From: Cycas panzhihuaensis
Taxonomy: Eukaryota; Cycadophyta
Length of the DNA: 64,000 bases
Direction: 5' to 3'
NCBI GenBank assembly: GCA_023213395.1
Contig: CM041465.1
Coordinates: 9,300,001 to 9,364,000, forward strand
The notes beneath the pieces were generated by a model, which searched no databases, had not been told where the DNA came from, and worked only from the letters and a program-made list of their open reading frames with translations. This document shows, in pieces, positions 1 to 12,146 of the stretch. Made by a program: the position numbers and the translations under genes. The stretch's first letter is position 1, and the number at the start of each line of letters is the position of its first letter.

Positions 1-1108
1 ACTCTCACATGGACCAATAAGACAAATCAATACTTCTTACCTTGACTATTCTCTTTATTTAACACTTTCATCTAAATTTAGAATATTTCTTGAATATATT
101 TGATCATTTAACGTATTAAATCTTTTTGAAAATTTCAAGGTTATAACTAATTTATAAACTTATAAAGGAGCTTTTCATTATTTCATTTGCATTATTATAA
201 AGAATATTTACAACAATCTTCATACATCTTAAAGTTCATTGGTTCATTAGTCAAAGAAGCTTTCTTAGTTATCTTAAAGTCATATTTTAAAGCTTGAGAA
301 GTACATAGCAAAGGCATAGTTACAATTTTCTTTTTATTTATTTAATACTTTCAAGGTTCACTTAACATTCTTGATTTAAGGGCATTAAAATATTGAAAGC
401 TTCATTGATTCATTGTATCACTTAGAGAAGGTGCACATAGTTTCTTATGTACTTTATTTTTAAGGAGCATTTTTCAATTTGAAAGATATTGACTTGTATA
501 TTGGCATTCATTTTAATTTATTAAGAAAGAATATCTTGATCATTTACTTGATTTTGTCATAGTAAATTGATACAAAAGTATTGCTTATCATTTTTCATTT
601 GAAATATTTAGTCTTGCTTAAAGTTTTTTTTATTTAATTTCTTATTTTAGAAATGAACCTTTATTATTTAAGAAAGACATATACTATTATTGTTCTCACA
701 TTAAATAAAATAATCGCCCAAATCAACCACCCATTTTTCTAGCCTTGCAAGGGGAATGGTTATGACCCTTGAAGTTACCACTATGCACACACCTTTGGCT
801 TACTCATATTAGATGAAGAATATCGCTGGCTATCACATGTATTAGGTGGTAGTTTAAAGTATAAAACCTATCTATGTTTAAAGTTCAAAGACCAAGGCTA
901 GACCTAGAGAGGGTGAGTGCTTTAGTTAGTAAAGCCATCACCACAGCATCTGTTGTTAGGCATAAGACCAATGTAGATGGACCAACAAGTTAGGGAGGTC
1001 TAACCACCTTCTTAGTAGCCCATGTACTAAGGCATATCGAGCTTAGATCTCACGTATATGTATATTAGGTCCCTAGTTTGCCACTTGTGGGCGGGCGCCA
1101 CTAGACAT
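1..1108 (+). other. Leader (5' untranslated region) of C1
   Basis: There is no coding sequence here. Bases 1-720 are AT-rich. Bases about 890-1108 align with the reverse complement of 45103-45340 in C2, including shared stretches around CTAGACCTAGAGAGGGTG and the CCACTTGTGGGCGGGCGCCA end. That places this segment in the leader between primer binding site and gag. G1 then interrupts it, and the matching sequence resumes at 36831. The 60-aa frame at 1058-1240 crosses the C1/G1 junction and is not a gene. Confidence 0.8.
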
Positions 1109-1113
1109 GATAG
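1109..1113. repeat. Target-site duplication of G1, left copy (GATAG)
   Basis: The five bases before the G1 5' LTR are GATAG. TATAG follows the 3' LTR at 36826-36830, one mismatch. The uninterrupted relative in C2 reads ATAG at this point (minus strand, near 45090). Confidence 0.85.
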
Positions 1114-1670
1114 TGTTTCCTGTCTCCAGAGAATGGGTTCTTGGCAAGTCGACTTAGGTAAGTGTAGGTATGCTTCTATCCCTTGCCTTTATTATTTCTC
1201 TAAAAAGGTAAATAGAAGCATCATTTCATTGCATAGCTAACTGACACATGTGAGTGATTATCTTGCACCTGTTGCTTGATCATACTACTTGTTACTCTTT
1301 AAACCTATGATGATCAGTGGGACATGCATCCCCATGGCACTCCACAATCCTCTTATGCACCTCCACATTATCCTAAGCACCACTCAACCCATGTGATCCG
1401 TCATACCCTGTGCCATATCACAACCCTTAGCACCCCGCTGAGTGTGATTGGTTTATCCTTATGCTAGTTATCAGTTTCCTAAGAGTTTTGCCACTTCGAT
1501 ACCCTATCCAGTTTAGGTCATCTTCTCTGTTTGACTATCCCCAGACATCTGGACAGAGGGCTGGCTCCTCTTAGGCCTGGGGTGCCTCCCTTAAGACTCC
1601 CAGGCACACTCCTTTTGGCTTATTTTGGACTCTGTCACCACACCATAATAAATGTCGTGGTACAACGGTA

Positions 1671-1692
1671 AACTTCACGGTACCGTGAAGTT
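1671..1692. promoter_or_regulatory. Perfect 22-bp palindrome centred on GGTACC in the G1 LTR
   Basis: The core ACTTCACGGTACCGTGAAGT is self-complementary and extends one more base pair on each side. It lies about 140 bp upstream of the TATA box. The equivalent site in the 3' LTR (about 34427-34454) is decayed. A related palindrome occurs inside G1 at 31777-31806. A role as a dimeric protein-binding site is an inference. Confidence 0.6.
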
Positions 1693-1734
1693 TGCTGCAG
1701 GGCGACTGTCATAACTTATTTTTTAAATCTGTCG

Positions 1735-1766
1735 TGGAAATTTTCACTTTTTTCGTGAAATTTCCA
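1735..1766. promoter_or_regulatory. LTR hairpin upstream of the TATA box, G1 5' LTR
   Basis: TGGAAATTTTCAC at 1735-1747 pairs with CGTGAAATTTCCA at 1754-1766 across a T-rich loop, with one bulged T. G3 has a hairpin in the same place with different bases but preserved pairing (14627-14657 and 23091-23121). Confidence 0.6.
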
Positions 1767-1829
1767 TGTGGCTTTGGCACCTCTCGAGCCCTACCTCAAC
1801 CCTAATCATCCATTCAGCCTAGGGTTAGG

Positions 1830-1836
1830 TATAAAG
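1830..1836 (+). promoter_or_regulatory. Probable TATA box of the G1 5' LTR
   Basis: TATAAAG follows AGGGTTAGG. The same motif in the same context is retained in the 3' LTR at 34592-34598. Transcription would start about 30 bp downstream, near 1860. Confidence 0.6.
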
Positions 1837-4063
1837 CCCAAAACAACCTCATTTTCCACCTCTTCTTCCACCTTCCTTTCTCTCTTCTTTCTCTTTCATA
1901 GGAGTTTTCTATAGGGGTGCCTTGCAACACTCAAGTTCCCTGTGTTCTAGCTTGAGATCTACCCATTGCAGCTCTGATCTGTGGCAGCAAGCTCACCAAC
2001 TAATATCTCCAAGCAAGGATTCATGCCCAAGTTTGGCCTCCATACCCTTCCTATAGCTTTCAGCGAGATTATTTCTACATTGTAGCACCTTCCTAAGGAT
2101 ACCCTGTAAGCATATCAGATCTGTTATTTCCTGATGTTTTTAAGACTAGACCTGCCTCCCACTCAGCCCAACAGGTATTTTTCATTGTTGTTCCATATAT
2201 TTCCTTTGGTTTGTCTTGTAAAAGGTTAGATCTCTAAGCATACCCCTCTTTCCTTCATTTTTTTGCTATATATAGGAGGTTTTCCTCCATTCCTTGTCTT
2301 CTTGCCCTCTTAATCTCCTTACCCTCTCCTCTTTTTTTCTAAGGAGGCTGTAGGAGAGGACTTATAAAGAGTGAGGGAAAGGAGCCAAGGTGGGTTCCGT
2401 ACCTACTAGGGCTGCTCCTCAAGGACAAACCCCTTCTCCTCTTTCCTCTCCTCCACTTGTGCCTCTCTTGCATTACCAGGGAGTCTCCAGGATTTGGCCT
2501 ACGCTGGATATCAGCGTATGCAACCCTTATTGCCTATCCCCAGGCCTACACACCTCTCTTGGGCAGCTCTTCCAGCCCTAAATGGTGTCCCTCATTTACC
2601 TTGGGTCCTGGCCTAGCCAACATTACAATTTGCTGCACGTAGCATACTTGCAACATCAACAACTTTCACAAACCTCGTAATGTTTTCTTTCTTTTACTGT
2701 TCATTACCAATAAGCTGTCCTAATCTACTGTACCCTACGTCTAAGGGTAGCATGGAGGTGTATTTTTGGAGGATTAGGCATTCCGAGGCTAACCTCCCAT
2801 TGCCTTGGCTTGTGTTGTTGGTTTTCTTAGGAGATTATAGAGTTACTTTTGGTGGAAGATTACCTAACTTGAAACATTCTAACTTGTAACATTTTAGCAT
2901 TTTACTATTGCATAAGTATACATATATTTATTTTGTATCCTAGCAGCCCCTTTGGAAAGGGCAAGGAACTTTGTGATTGCAAGTTTATCATGCCATTTAT
3001 GGAGAAAGGTAAATGACGATAATCCAGGTGCATTCCTTGGCCTCCTTTTCTTTGGTTGTTCTATCCTTTACATAGTTTATTTTTCCTTTGCATTTTCTTG
3101 CTTCTTTCCTTTTGTTTTTGAGGAAGGTAAGGAAACCCCTACACTGCTCACATGACAGGAAAAGGAAAAAGAAGAAGTGGGCGTAGCACAAGATGAAGAT
3201 CACGTGTCAACTGCATCATTCTTCCAGGTACGTCGCTCTCATTTCGTAGGTCTTTTTATTTTTCCTTTAACTTGTGTGCTTGCATAAAAAGACATAAGGG
3301 AATAAAGTAAAAGGGAACCAACTATCATCGTCATCTTGTGCATTAGTTCATATTTTAGGAAAAAGCATCTGTTAAGGGTTATCCCTTTCCCTCTTTCTTC
3401 CAATTACATTGCCGTGCACCTTGCATGATATCTCAGTTTACTTTTTTTTCTTTTCTTTCTCTTGTTTAAAATAAAATGAGAGTGAGGATTTGTCTTTGAG
3501 AGAGAGTGTGTATTTATTATTCTTCGCACATATACGCTTGCATACCTCTCATTTTCACACACATACAATAGTCTTTTACACCATTATTGTATATAGAGAT
3601 TAGATCCCCTCATACATAGAGTGGTGGGAACTCTTTCTGCTGCCACTCTTTGTCCACCTATCATCCTCTTCAAGTGGGTTAATTCTTAGAGGATTCGTCC
3701 CCCTAAGATCTCCTTTTTGCCTGATCATACCTATGTCCTTTAGCTTTCTTTCCATGAGGATCTGCTCCCTCGTTGGGTCTTGCCTTTCCCTTCCGGCCAT
3801 CCAAGGGCGGGAAGACCCTTGTTTTGAGGTTACTCGGGCAACCAAGGACATCCCTCACCTACGCTCCCCTTCAAAGTCAAAAGTTAAGTTACCTAGAGGA
3901 AGTTGTGCATCATTCGTAGGTCCCGAACCCATGTTTTGATGCATAGATGCCTTGTGTAGGTGCTTCCTTGTACTTGTTGGTTAATCCTTTCATTTCGGAG
4001 CCTTCTGTCGATAGTCTTAACCCCAACTTGGTGTAGTTACCATCCCCATAGACGCGATTCCAT

Positions 4064-4082
4064 TGGTGACCATACTAGGGAC
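4064..4082 (+). other. G1 primer binding site (tRNA-Arg type)
   Basis: TGGTGACCATACTAGGGAC begins one base after the LTR. Its better preserved counterpart in G3 is TGGCGACCATCTGCGGGGC (16588). Both resemble the TGGCGACTCTGCTGGGGA type of site used by Tat/Ogre elements for tRNA-Arg. The differences from G3 include C to T and G to A changes. Confidence 0.7.
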
Positions 4083-4318
4083 CCACCGGTAAGGGAATTA
4101 GTCTTTCTCCCTTTTCTGTTGGTGCTACTACCTCTTGGTAGCTTTCCCTTTTGATCTTGTTGGGAAGCCCCCAATGCGTGCATTAACTTATTTCCCTCTT
4201 CTTCCAGTGTATAGGCAGGACTTGCATACGATAATTCTCACGCCGCTTGCGAGGCCTACCTCCATTGTTAGAAGAGCCCTCATATCATTCCCTTCCTGCA
4301 TCAGATCCTGATCCGATC

Positions 4319-6473
4319 ATGGAGGGATCACTTTCAGATTGGGCATAGCACACTTATGTGTCTAATTCCCTATTGCCACCTACTTCCTTCCAAGGATCCG
4401 CCCATGGAAGTGAAGACCCAATTTATTATCCAGGTGACCAACCACACCCCCAATCCCATCATTCCTCCACTCACGGAGTAGAATTGTCATCTCCTTTAGA
4501 GTTTTTCCACCCCCATTACGACTCTCATGAGGATCATCTTGCGGGGGCCTCTTCGTATGAGGCTCCTTCCACCTCTTACGATTAGGTGGATACTCCTCCC
4601 GCCGATGTAATAGAAGCCTTAAGCCAATGTTTCCAAGCTGCCCGTCTCCAACCACACCCAAAGTGGTTTGAGAATGTGTTGTAAAGCGTTGTGCCACCTT
4701 CTTTTACATCTCCTTCATCTCGCTCATCTCGTTCAGCTGCTTTACCTACGATGAGCTTTCCTTTTATATCTTCTTCTTCTTCCTATGGTATATGTTCTTT
4801 GGGGACTACTTAAGGCATGTCATCTTCCCAACTTGAGTTGAGCATGCCCTTGTTTAGTCAAACCACTAGTCCTCCTCCCACCATTATTTATCCACCTACT
4901 AGACCTAGGGGGCCCACATGTCCCACTACTTCTAGTCACGTCGGGTCCATCCCCACACAATCCCAATACCAACCTAGGGACCCTTCTCTCTACCTACCTC
5001 CTGGTTATACTGCTTAACCATGGGGGCATGGTAAAGGGAATTCCCTACCTGCTTATGGGGTGGACCCTCTGCATCCTTATGGGGTTGCGCCACCCATGGG
5101 TGGCCCATATGGGTAGAACTTGGTCCCTCACCCCTCATTTCTGCCATCTTGTATGGCACCTTATATCATGCCTTCGCAAGGAGGGCCAACTCCTTCCCAA
5201 TGCACATTCCCTCAAGCTCCTTTCCAACAAGGAGCGCTCTCTTTAGGAGGGATGGGTACGTCATACCTATTCACTTCCATGTAGGTTTCTTCAAATGTGG
5301 GATTTGTGCCTCTTCACTAAGTGGTAGGAGGACAACATCCCCTTTCGAACCAAACCCTCTAAGGAGGATTTAGGCAAACTGACCCCCATCATTTCCAGCT
5401 TCTGTTGACCCTATAGTCTAGTCAACGGTACATCCCTTTATGGACTATTGGTCAACCCCCTTATCTGTTAAGGCATTGAGAACTAACTTACCGCCTCATC
5501 CCCAGAAGTCCCCAAATTCGATGGGACTTTGTCGCAAGACCCATCAGATCATGTTCGTAGCTTATCTATGGTATGCATTGACTACTGAGCATATGATCAT
5601 ATCCTCATGAAACTATTTCCACGGTCTCTTTAAGGTGATGCCCTCAAATGGTTTTATTGCCTACCTATGCATTCTATCTTCTCATTCCAGCAGCTTGTGG
5701 ATGAGTTCGTCAACTAATTTGACGTAGCTCATCCATTTGAGAGTGGAATGAAATCCCTTTTGTCGCTTAAACAAGGTCACAATGAAATGAATCGAGACTT
5801 TGTGCGATGCTTCCATGACCTTCCTCATTCCACTAAGGCTACTTTGCCTGAGGAGTTGAAGATGGACCTTTTTGTCAATGGCCTTCATCTAGAAGTCTAC
5901 GTGGAAGTCCTTAAGATGGGGGCAACTATGTGCGACTCTGCCATAACAAAGTGCTTGGCACTCGAGGCCATTGATATCCAAGCTAGACTCAAGAAGCCTC
6001 TAAAGTCTTTGTAGTGACGCGAGGCACCACCATCATCAAAAGAAACCAAAACTCAACAGTCCACTAGGTCTTCTTCCCATTCTACCGAGAAGACCTTAGA
6101 CCCTCTCACTTCAGATATACATTCATTTGAATGTACTATGAAGGAGCTTAAGCTTCAAGCTCCTTCATCTCCCATGTCTAACAAGCCTGTTCACCAGGCT
6201 TCACAAACTGCTCCTTCTAAGGGTGGTAACACCCAATCCTATCAAGCGAGGAAACCTGACTCCTCCCTTAAGAAGAAGTGGTGCTTCATCCATGGGGAGT
6301 GCTTCCATGATGATTTGTGGTGTCAGGCACAACATCCTAAGGCTACCCCACAATGCAACTCTTCCCCCAAATGGGCATCTACGCCCAACCTAGACCAACC
6401 CATTCATAGAGATCCCTTCCTTAAACACAGGGAATACAATCGCAACCCCCAACAGAGGAATAACCAGAACTGA
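4319..6473 (+). pseudogene. G1 gag, decayed
   Basis: The likely start is the ATG at 4319 (MEGSLSDWA followed by TAG); the parallel start in G3 is at 16843. The N-terminal part (4319-5400) is rich in Pro, Ser and Tyr. The conserved retrotransposon gag domain lies at about 5640-6014, with the pattern KWFYCLPMHS, SFQQLVDEFVN, AHPFESGMKSLLSLKQG. A nucleic-acid-binding knuckle WCFIHGECFHDDLWC (C-x2-H-x4-H-x4-C) lies near 6280-6330. The frame changes at least once, between about 5020 and 5640, and stops occur at 4346, 5015 and elsewhere. Gag would form the cytoplasmic virus-like particle. It is not functional as it stands. Confidence 0.8.
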
Positions 6474-7025
6474 GGGAGGTCTCCAAACCCTTGCCCTTCA
6501 CAACCCAAAGGGAAGGGTGTAAGGAATTCGTCCTCTTCCTCGGGTTCCCCTAATTGACATATCCCTTTACCTTCACGATCCCATAATAAGGGAAAGAAGG
6601 TTATTCAGTTACTTAAGGCCACCCCATTGTACACCTTAACCTAGTCTCAAGTAATCAAAGAGGCGAACGATACCTCTTCGTCCGTATCTCATTATGATCC
6701 TCTTCTGGAACCTTCTCTTCCAGAAGCCCCTGCACTCCCCAAGACCATTCCTGTGCACCCCGATCATTATGAATTTCGAGGGGCTCTTCCCTAACCTACT
6801 ACGAAGGGGAAGCCTTTATCTGTCGTTGAAGAGAATCATATCGTGGCTTCCGAAATGTCCATAATGGATATCTTGAGGAGCTGCCCTGAATAGCGCACAC
6901 TACTCTTGGAGGCCTTAGGATTAGGTGATGCGCCCATTCATGCCTTGGGAGTCACCCCGAGTCGTGATCCCACCATCTCCTTTGATCCTAAGGACCTTCC
7001 CCCTGCTTGCAAAAGGGAGTGCTAA

Positions 7026-7397
7026 TGGCATTTCCCTTTTACTATTACCATCGATACTCCATATTGTACCTTACGAAGAACCATTTTCGATAATGGTTCT
7101 TCTGTTAATGCCATGCCCTTGTGCGTAATGCAAGAGCTTGGCATATTAGCTTTAGAACCAGTTCCATGGTAGTGCCAAGGCTATGATGGTAGTGAAAAGA
7201 CACCCTTGGGATCAGTGTCTATCCTACTTACTCTTAAGGATAAGACTGTCCTCGCTAATATTGTAGTCCTTAACATTGACGTCGACTACAATCTGTTGTT
7301 GGGATGCCCATGTCTTGATCAGATGGGGGTTGTGTGCTCATCCTGTTGGGGGCAAATTAAATTTGTCCATGAAGGGCAAATGAGAGTCATCTCCTAG
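7026..7397 (+). pseudogene. G1 aspartic protease, decayed
   Basis: The frame runs from about 7026 and contains the active-site motif FDNGSSVNAMP (Asp codon at 7089). Later it contains VDYNLLLGCPCLDQMG, the usual YNLLLGRPWL region with Arg and Trp replaced by Cys. DNGS instead of DTGS/DSGS is normal for Tat elements. There is a TAG at about 7170 where Arg or Gln is expected. The enzyme would cleave the Gag-Pol polyprotein. The parallel region in G3 is 19380-19690. Confidence 0.8.
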
Positions 7398-8161
7398 GAT
7401 CTTCCTCCCATTAAACAACCACGTCAATCTTGCCAAGTGGGTCATGGCCAAGCGAAAGGCAACAAAGGCATTTCTACCCATGCCTCTGCTCGTTTTATTG
7501 ACATCCCTGACTCATCTCTTTTGGAAGAAGACCCTTCATCCTCTTCTTCCAACCTTACGCGTTTCGCCCCTATTGGTGTTGGAAGTTATGGGTACCTTGC
7601 CATACTTAGTGATAATAAGTCTGATCATAAGGATGAGGACCTCCCTCAACACGTTTCCCTTATGGGCACGAGTATGGGGCATCTCCTTCGTTCTAGATCC
7701 TACTCTAGAACCTCTACAGTTAGAGAGACTAGTTCTTCTCTTGTATCTCATGTCATCGCCCCTGTTGATCAGATGCTCCTTAAGTCTTCCCCTTCGTTGC
7801 CACACATCGATAACGAGGTTGGGGAGCCTGCTCTTATCCCTTATGAGGGACCTCTTCTGGGCTCTTCGAGGGAGTCCATCGGGAACGCTGAGTGATGTGA
7901 TGACCACCATGGTCTCGCTATCTCTGCTTCTCCCCTTCGTCTTCTCGAAGTGTGGTCATCCACGGGGTGGATTACTTTGAGAACAACAAAGCCCTTCTTG
8001 AGTACTTAGTAGGCTCCATGCCCAACCTTCCTTCTAGTCACCATAGGCTTGGCTATCAGAAGGTCTTGGCTATTAGGTCTTCTCTTGCTAACCTAACTCC
8101 ATCCCCTATTCCATCCCTTCCTGTTGACTGAGCCCCCCTCTACTTTGAAGAGGGGAATGCC
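7398..8161 (+). pseudogene. G1 linker between protease and reverse transcriptase
   Basis: The protease frame continues after a TAG at 7396 as a Ser-rich frame (7437-7895) that includes TRFAPIGVGSYGYLA. G3 has a matching but broken stretch (19800-20300, FALLASGVMGTLL in a shifted frame). No known domain is visible. In Ogre-type elements an intron lies between protease and RT, so part of this could be intronic, but I see no convincing splice pair. Confidence 0.5.
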
Positions 8162-9505
8162 ATGTGCATGGGGGTAACTCAGGACATAGTCCTTGCCCCA
8201 AGCAAAGTCATTAAGGTAGGGGTAGAATGCTCTCCTGCTGAAGTGAAGGAGTATACCCTTCTTTTCCAGGAGTTTCAGGATGTTTTTATGTGGGACTACT
8301 CAGATATGGAGGGAATTGATCCTTCAATCATTACCCACAACCTTACTACCATTCCTGGTGCTCGTCCTATGCGTCAAAAGTAATGCCCTCTTCACCCTAA
8401 GCTCTCAGCTACTGTTAAAATGGAAGTTGAAAAACTCCTCAATGTAGGATTGATCACTTCGATTGACTACCCTAAATGGGTATCTAACATTATCCCCATT
8501 ACTAAAAAGAATGGGATGATCTAGATATGCGTTGACTTCTGTGACATAAACAATGCATGTCCTAAGGACAATTTCCCACTTCCCTTTATCAATCAGACCG
8601 CCGATTTTGAAGTCATATCCTTAATGGATGACTTCTTTGGCTACAACCAAATTTAAATCTCTCATGAAGACCATCATAAGATTGCCTTCACCACTCTGTG
8701 GGGTACCTTCACCCATAAGGCGATACCTTTCAGACTCAAGAATGTAGACACCACTTATCAAAGGATGATATAATTCGTTTTTCATGATCTTACCAACAAA
8801 TCCTTGGAGGTCTTTATGGATGACATGATAGGTCTCTTAAGCGTTAAAGCCCATCACCCTATTAATTTGTGGGCCATCTTCGCACGATGCTGCAAATACC
8901 ATGTAAGCCTCAACCCTCTTAAATGTGTGTTTGTCGTGACCGCTGGCAAGCTCCTTGGTTTCCTTGTGTCAAAATAAGGAATCCAAATTAACCCTGATAA
9001 AGTCAAGGCCATCCTTGACATGCCACCTCCTAAAATCGAATGACAGATTATGTTGTTTTTAGGTAAGCTTGGTTTCCTCAGGCGTTTCTTGGAAAACTTT
9101 GCCATAAACGCCAAACTGTTCGCTAACCTATTAAAGAAGGGAGCCCCATTTGTTTGGTCTTCCAAGTCCCAATAAGCCTTCGAAGAACTTAAGGAAGCCC
9201 TTGCTTCTACCCCGACATTAGGACCGCCTCTCTTTGATAGGTCATTCATCCTGTATACCTTGGCAACTGATGAATCTCTTGGTAGCATGTTGGCCTAGGA
9301 GGATGATTCGGGAGCCAAGAGGGCTATTCACTTCGTCAGTGGCACCCTCATGGCTGCTGAACTCAATTACTCCCCCACGGAGAAGGAATGCCTCTCCTTG
9401 GTACATGCAACTAAGAAGTTCAAGAATTATTTACTTGGGAATACTACTCGAGTTATCATTCAATCCAATCCCCTACGCTATTTACTCACACGACTGACTG
9501 TGGTG
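8162..9505 (+). pseudogene. G1 reverse transcriptase and first RNase H, decayed
   Basis: One frame runs about 1.34 kb. It starts with MCMGVTQDIVLAPSK, then FQDVFMWDYSDMEGIDPSI, then the RT fingers and palm. The catalytic YVDD box reads FMDD (VFMDDMIGL, near 8810). The connection region and the Gypsy RNase H follow (LYTLATDESLGSML, near 9250; AELNYSPTEKECL, near 9358). Eight stop codons interrupt it: 8382 TAA, 8521 TAG, 8656 TAA, 8772 TAA, 8976 TAA, 9043 TGA, 9173 TAA and 9295 TAG. Most sit where Gln or Trp is expected. There is a frameshift near 9500. This domain is missing from G3. Confidence 0.85.
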
Positions 9506-10950
9506 GGAGTAAGTGGGCCATCCTCCTTCAGGAGTTTGATCTCCACATCATTAACAGGAAGTCAAAGAAGGGGATGGTAAGGGCTGAGCAACTCGCTGAC
9601 ACTGCTATTCTAAAACCTTTGGATGTTCCTGTTGATGACTCTCTTCCTGACGAGCCCATCTTAGTCGTTCAAGACTCCCCTCCTCATTCGCTTATTAACA
9701 ACGAGTGGGATGGGGACATTGTGCAATACCTTACTCAACATTAGTATCACCCTGACACTAGGGATAAAGTTAGGTCTCGTATTTGGGCTATTACGAGACA
9801 GTACTTACTTATGGGTGAGGCATTATACAAGAGATCCTTTGATGAGATCCTTCTTCGTTGTGTCACCCCTAATGAAGCGAACCAGATACTCTGTGAATAC
9901 CATAATGACATGTGCAGGGGCCACTATGGGGGTCAATCCATGGCCCAAAGGATCCTTCGTATGGGGTACTACTGGCTGTCCCTCTTTAAGGATGCCCATG
10001 CTTATGCCCTGAGATGTTGGTGATTCTCAGAGCACACCAACATCACCCACTTACCTTCCGAGGCTTTCCATCCCATTATATCTCCATGGCCCTTCTCCCA
10101 ATGGGGGTTGGACCTCATTGGAGCCATATCCCCATTCTTTTTGTTGCAGTACAAGTTTATCTTGACTACTACAGAGTACTTTACTAAATGGGTGGAAGCC
10201 ATTTCTTTGACTACTACTCTTGGTAAGACGATAGCCACCTTTGTCTACTAGCATATCATCTACTGCTTCGAGGTTCCCAATGTCCTGATTACGGGCAACG
10301 AAACTCCTTTTTATAACAAGGAGATGGATGAGTTTTATAAGAAATTCCACATTTCTCATAAGAATTCCTCTCCTTACCACCCCTAGGCCAATGACCTGGT
10401 TGAATTGTTTAACAAAACTCTTATAAATATCCTAAAGAAAAATGTTGCCCAATCTCAAAGAGATTGGGACCTCCATCTCCCTTCTGCCCTATGGGTGTAT
10501 CGCACGTCCATCCGTACGGCTACGGGAATGACTCCTTTCTCCTTAGTCTATGGGATAGAGGCAGTTCTCTCATTGGAAGTGGAGATTCCTTCTCTATGGG
10601 TCTCTCTCTGAGGTCTTGTTGCAGAGGAGTCTATCCGCCAGGCTCGCCTCTTAGATCTCGAGGCCTTGGACAAGAAACAATTGGTCGCCTACCAAGCCAA
10701 CCTTGCCTCTAAGGCTAGGGCATGAAGGACTTACGATAAACATCTTCATTCCCGCGCTTTACATCCCATGGACCACGTCCTCAAACTGGAATATCTCCAC
10801 GATCGCTTGACCAAATTTAGACCCAAATGGGTTGGTCCTTTTGTCGTTCTCAAGAGCCTTGGGAATGACGCTTATAGGATCACCACCCTAGAGGGCCTCG
10901 AATTTGAGAAAGTTGTTAATGGGAAATTCATGAAAAAATTCTATGCATGA
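9505..10950 (+). pseudogene. G1 integrase, decayed
   Basis: This single frame begins in the RNase H tail (SKWAILLQEFDLHIINRKSK). It passes the His/Cys zinc-binding region (CEYHNDMCRGHYGG, near 9895), the DDE catalytic core and a C-terminal domain ending GLEFEKVVNGKFMKKFYA (stop at 10948). The first Asp is visible in WGLDLIGAI and the Glu in LVELFNKTL. The second Asp is lost: the usual ITDNGTPF reads ITGNETPF near 10290. At least four stops are present. The last 150 bp (10780-10950) are also found in G3 at 20712-20870. Confidence 0.85.
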
Positions 10951-11690
10951 CTATCTCACTCTTTTCTTGCGCTCTAAAATGCCCCTAAACTACCATCCTA
11001 GGCGTGTCCCCATTCCTCCTAGCCATAGGTGGAATGGCGGCTTAGGGTGGCCTTCCTGCCTCTTTCGGTTTCCCCTCGCGGAACCCCTTATCCTCCCTTT
11101 CCTCTGGGGGGCCTTGTCCTCCTAATTAGGTGCATTATCTCAATCGCTCTCGGGCTTGGGTACATTCCTCATCTAGGATGATGTGTTGGAGTATCATCAC
11201 TCCCTTCCCGCTAGCGCTTCTTTTGCATATCCCGCTATGCTCCTATGTGGACATGTATGCCGCCCTATCTCTTAGGCTCACATATGTCTATCGCTGCTGC
11301 TCATGCTGACCGCGTATGCACCTACTAGGAATATGGCCCTAAACGAAAGGAAGTGTGGGTAGCTCAAACAATCCTTTATCACAAACCATATGATAATTAA
11401 TTAAAAAACATCATAACATGTGGCTCCTCATGCATCCGTTCACCCTCATACATATACATATGTACACACAAAAATAGATATACAACATCCATCATCATGT
11501 GTCATCATACACATCAGCATATATCAAATAGGGTGCTAATGGCCCCGTCTATATATACAAAATCATTATGTGTCATATCATATAAATGGTATAGTACATC
11601 ATCTGTGGGAATCCAAAATCCTTGCAGGGAGGAGTACGATCATGTGGCAACATATAGTGACTCCTTGTAGGTATGGTGCTTTCCTATGAC
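10951..11690 (+). other. G1 region downstream of integrase, no gene
   Basis: Noncoding sequence. Bases 10976-11060 hold one copy of a foldback motif (CTAAACTACCATCCTAG ... CCCATTCCTCC ... GGTGGAATGG) that is present three times in tandem in G3 (20894-21137). Bases 11060-11680 align loosely with G3 21140-21580, including the shared CATATCCCGCTATGCTC. Beyond 11690 the G1 sequence has no match in G3. Confidence 0.7.
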
Positions 11691-11716
11691 AAATCAAAAA
11701 TGCTATATCCTACTCT

Positions 11717-11978
11717 CTAGTGCTGCCCTACTCCTGGGGCATCATCTCCTGGTCTATGTGATCCCTCTCCTAGGGACCACATGCCTCCCAGATTCCTCCT
11801 ACGTCTCTCATAGCTTCCTACCTCACTCCCCTCGTCTTGAGGCCTCCTTAGAGTCATTGTCACTGTGTGGCTATAGGTCCTGCTCCTCAATGACCTCGAT
11901 GCCATCTGATCTACTAGCTGATCGTATTGGGCCTGGATACGATCCCTTTCACCTTCCACTCCTCGAAGCCACTCCTCC
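11717..11978 (-). pseudogene. G1 antisense gene, 3' part (coiled-coil end)
   Basis: On the minus strand this is the last segment of the antisense gene whose first part is at 29922-31539; G2 is inserted between the two. It encodes a polar, Glu/Arg/Gln-rich stretch (EEWLRGVEGERDRIQAQYDQ) of coiled-coil character, followed by a basic tail and a stop at 11717. The frame as read from 11986 starts a few bases inside the G2 LTR, so only 11978 downwards belongs to G1. Function unknown. Confidence 0.55.
11974..11978. repeat. Target-site duplication of G2, left copy (CCTCC)
   Basis: CCTCC precedes the 5' LTR and follows the 3' LTR at 29917-29921 without mismatch. The target lies inside the antisense gene of G1. 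Confidence 0.9.
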
Positions 11979-12146
11979 TGATCCATTTCAGATCTTTAAA
12001 ATGCTCTAAATACTTTATTTTTCATGTAAATGGTCTTTATGTAGTAGGAAATTGCCTTAAAAAGGCTTAATAGTCTTCATTTAGTAGAAATATGCCTTTA
12101 AAGGCTTAAAAATGTAAAAACATTGTATTTCTACAAGTACAAAAAG

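Larger units (their letters stand above)
1114..4062 (+). repeat. G1 5' LTR (2949 bp)
   Basis: The start TGTTTCCTG matches the 3' LTR start at 33875. The end GATTCCA lies one base before the primer binding site. Homology to 33875-36825 runs throughout, with mostly transition differences. The LTR contains the palindrome at 1671-1692, a hairpin at 1735-1766 and a TATA box at 1830. Everything called as a short open frame inside it is noise. Confidence 0.92.
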
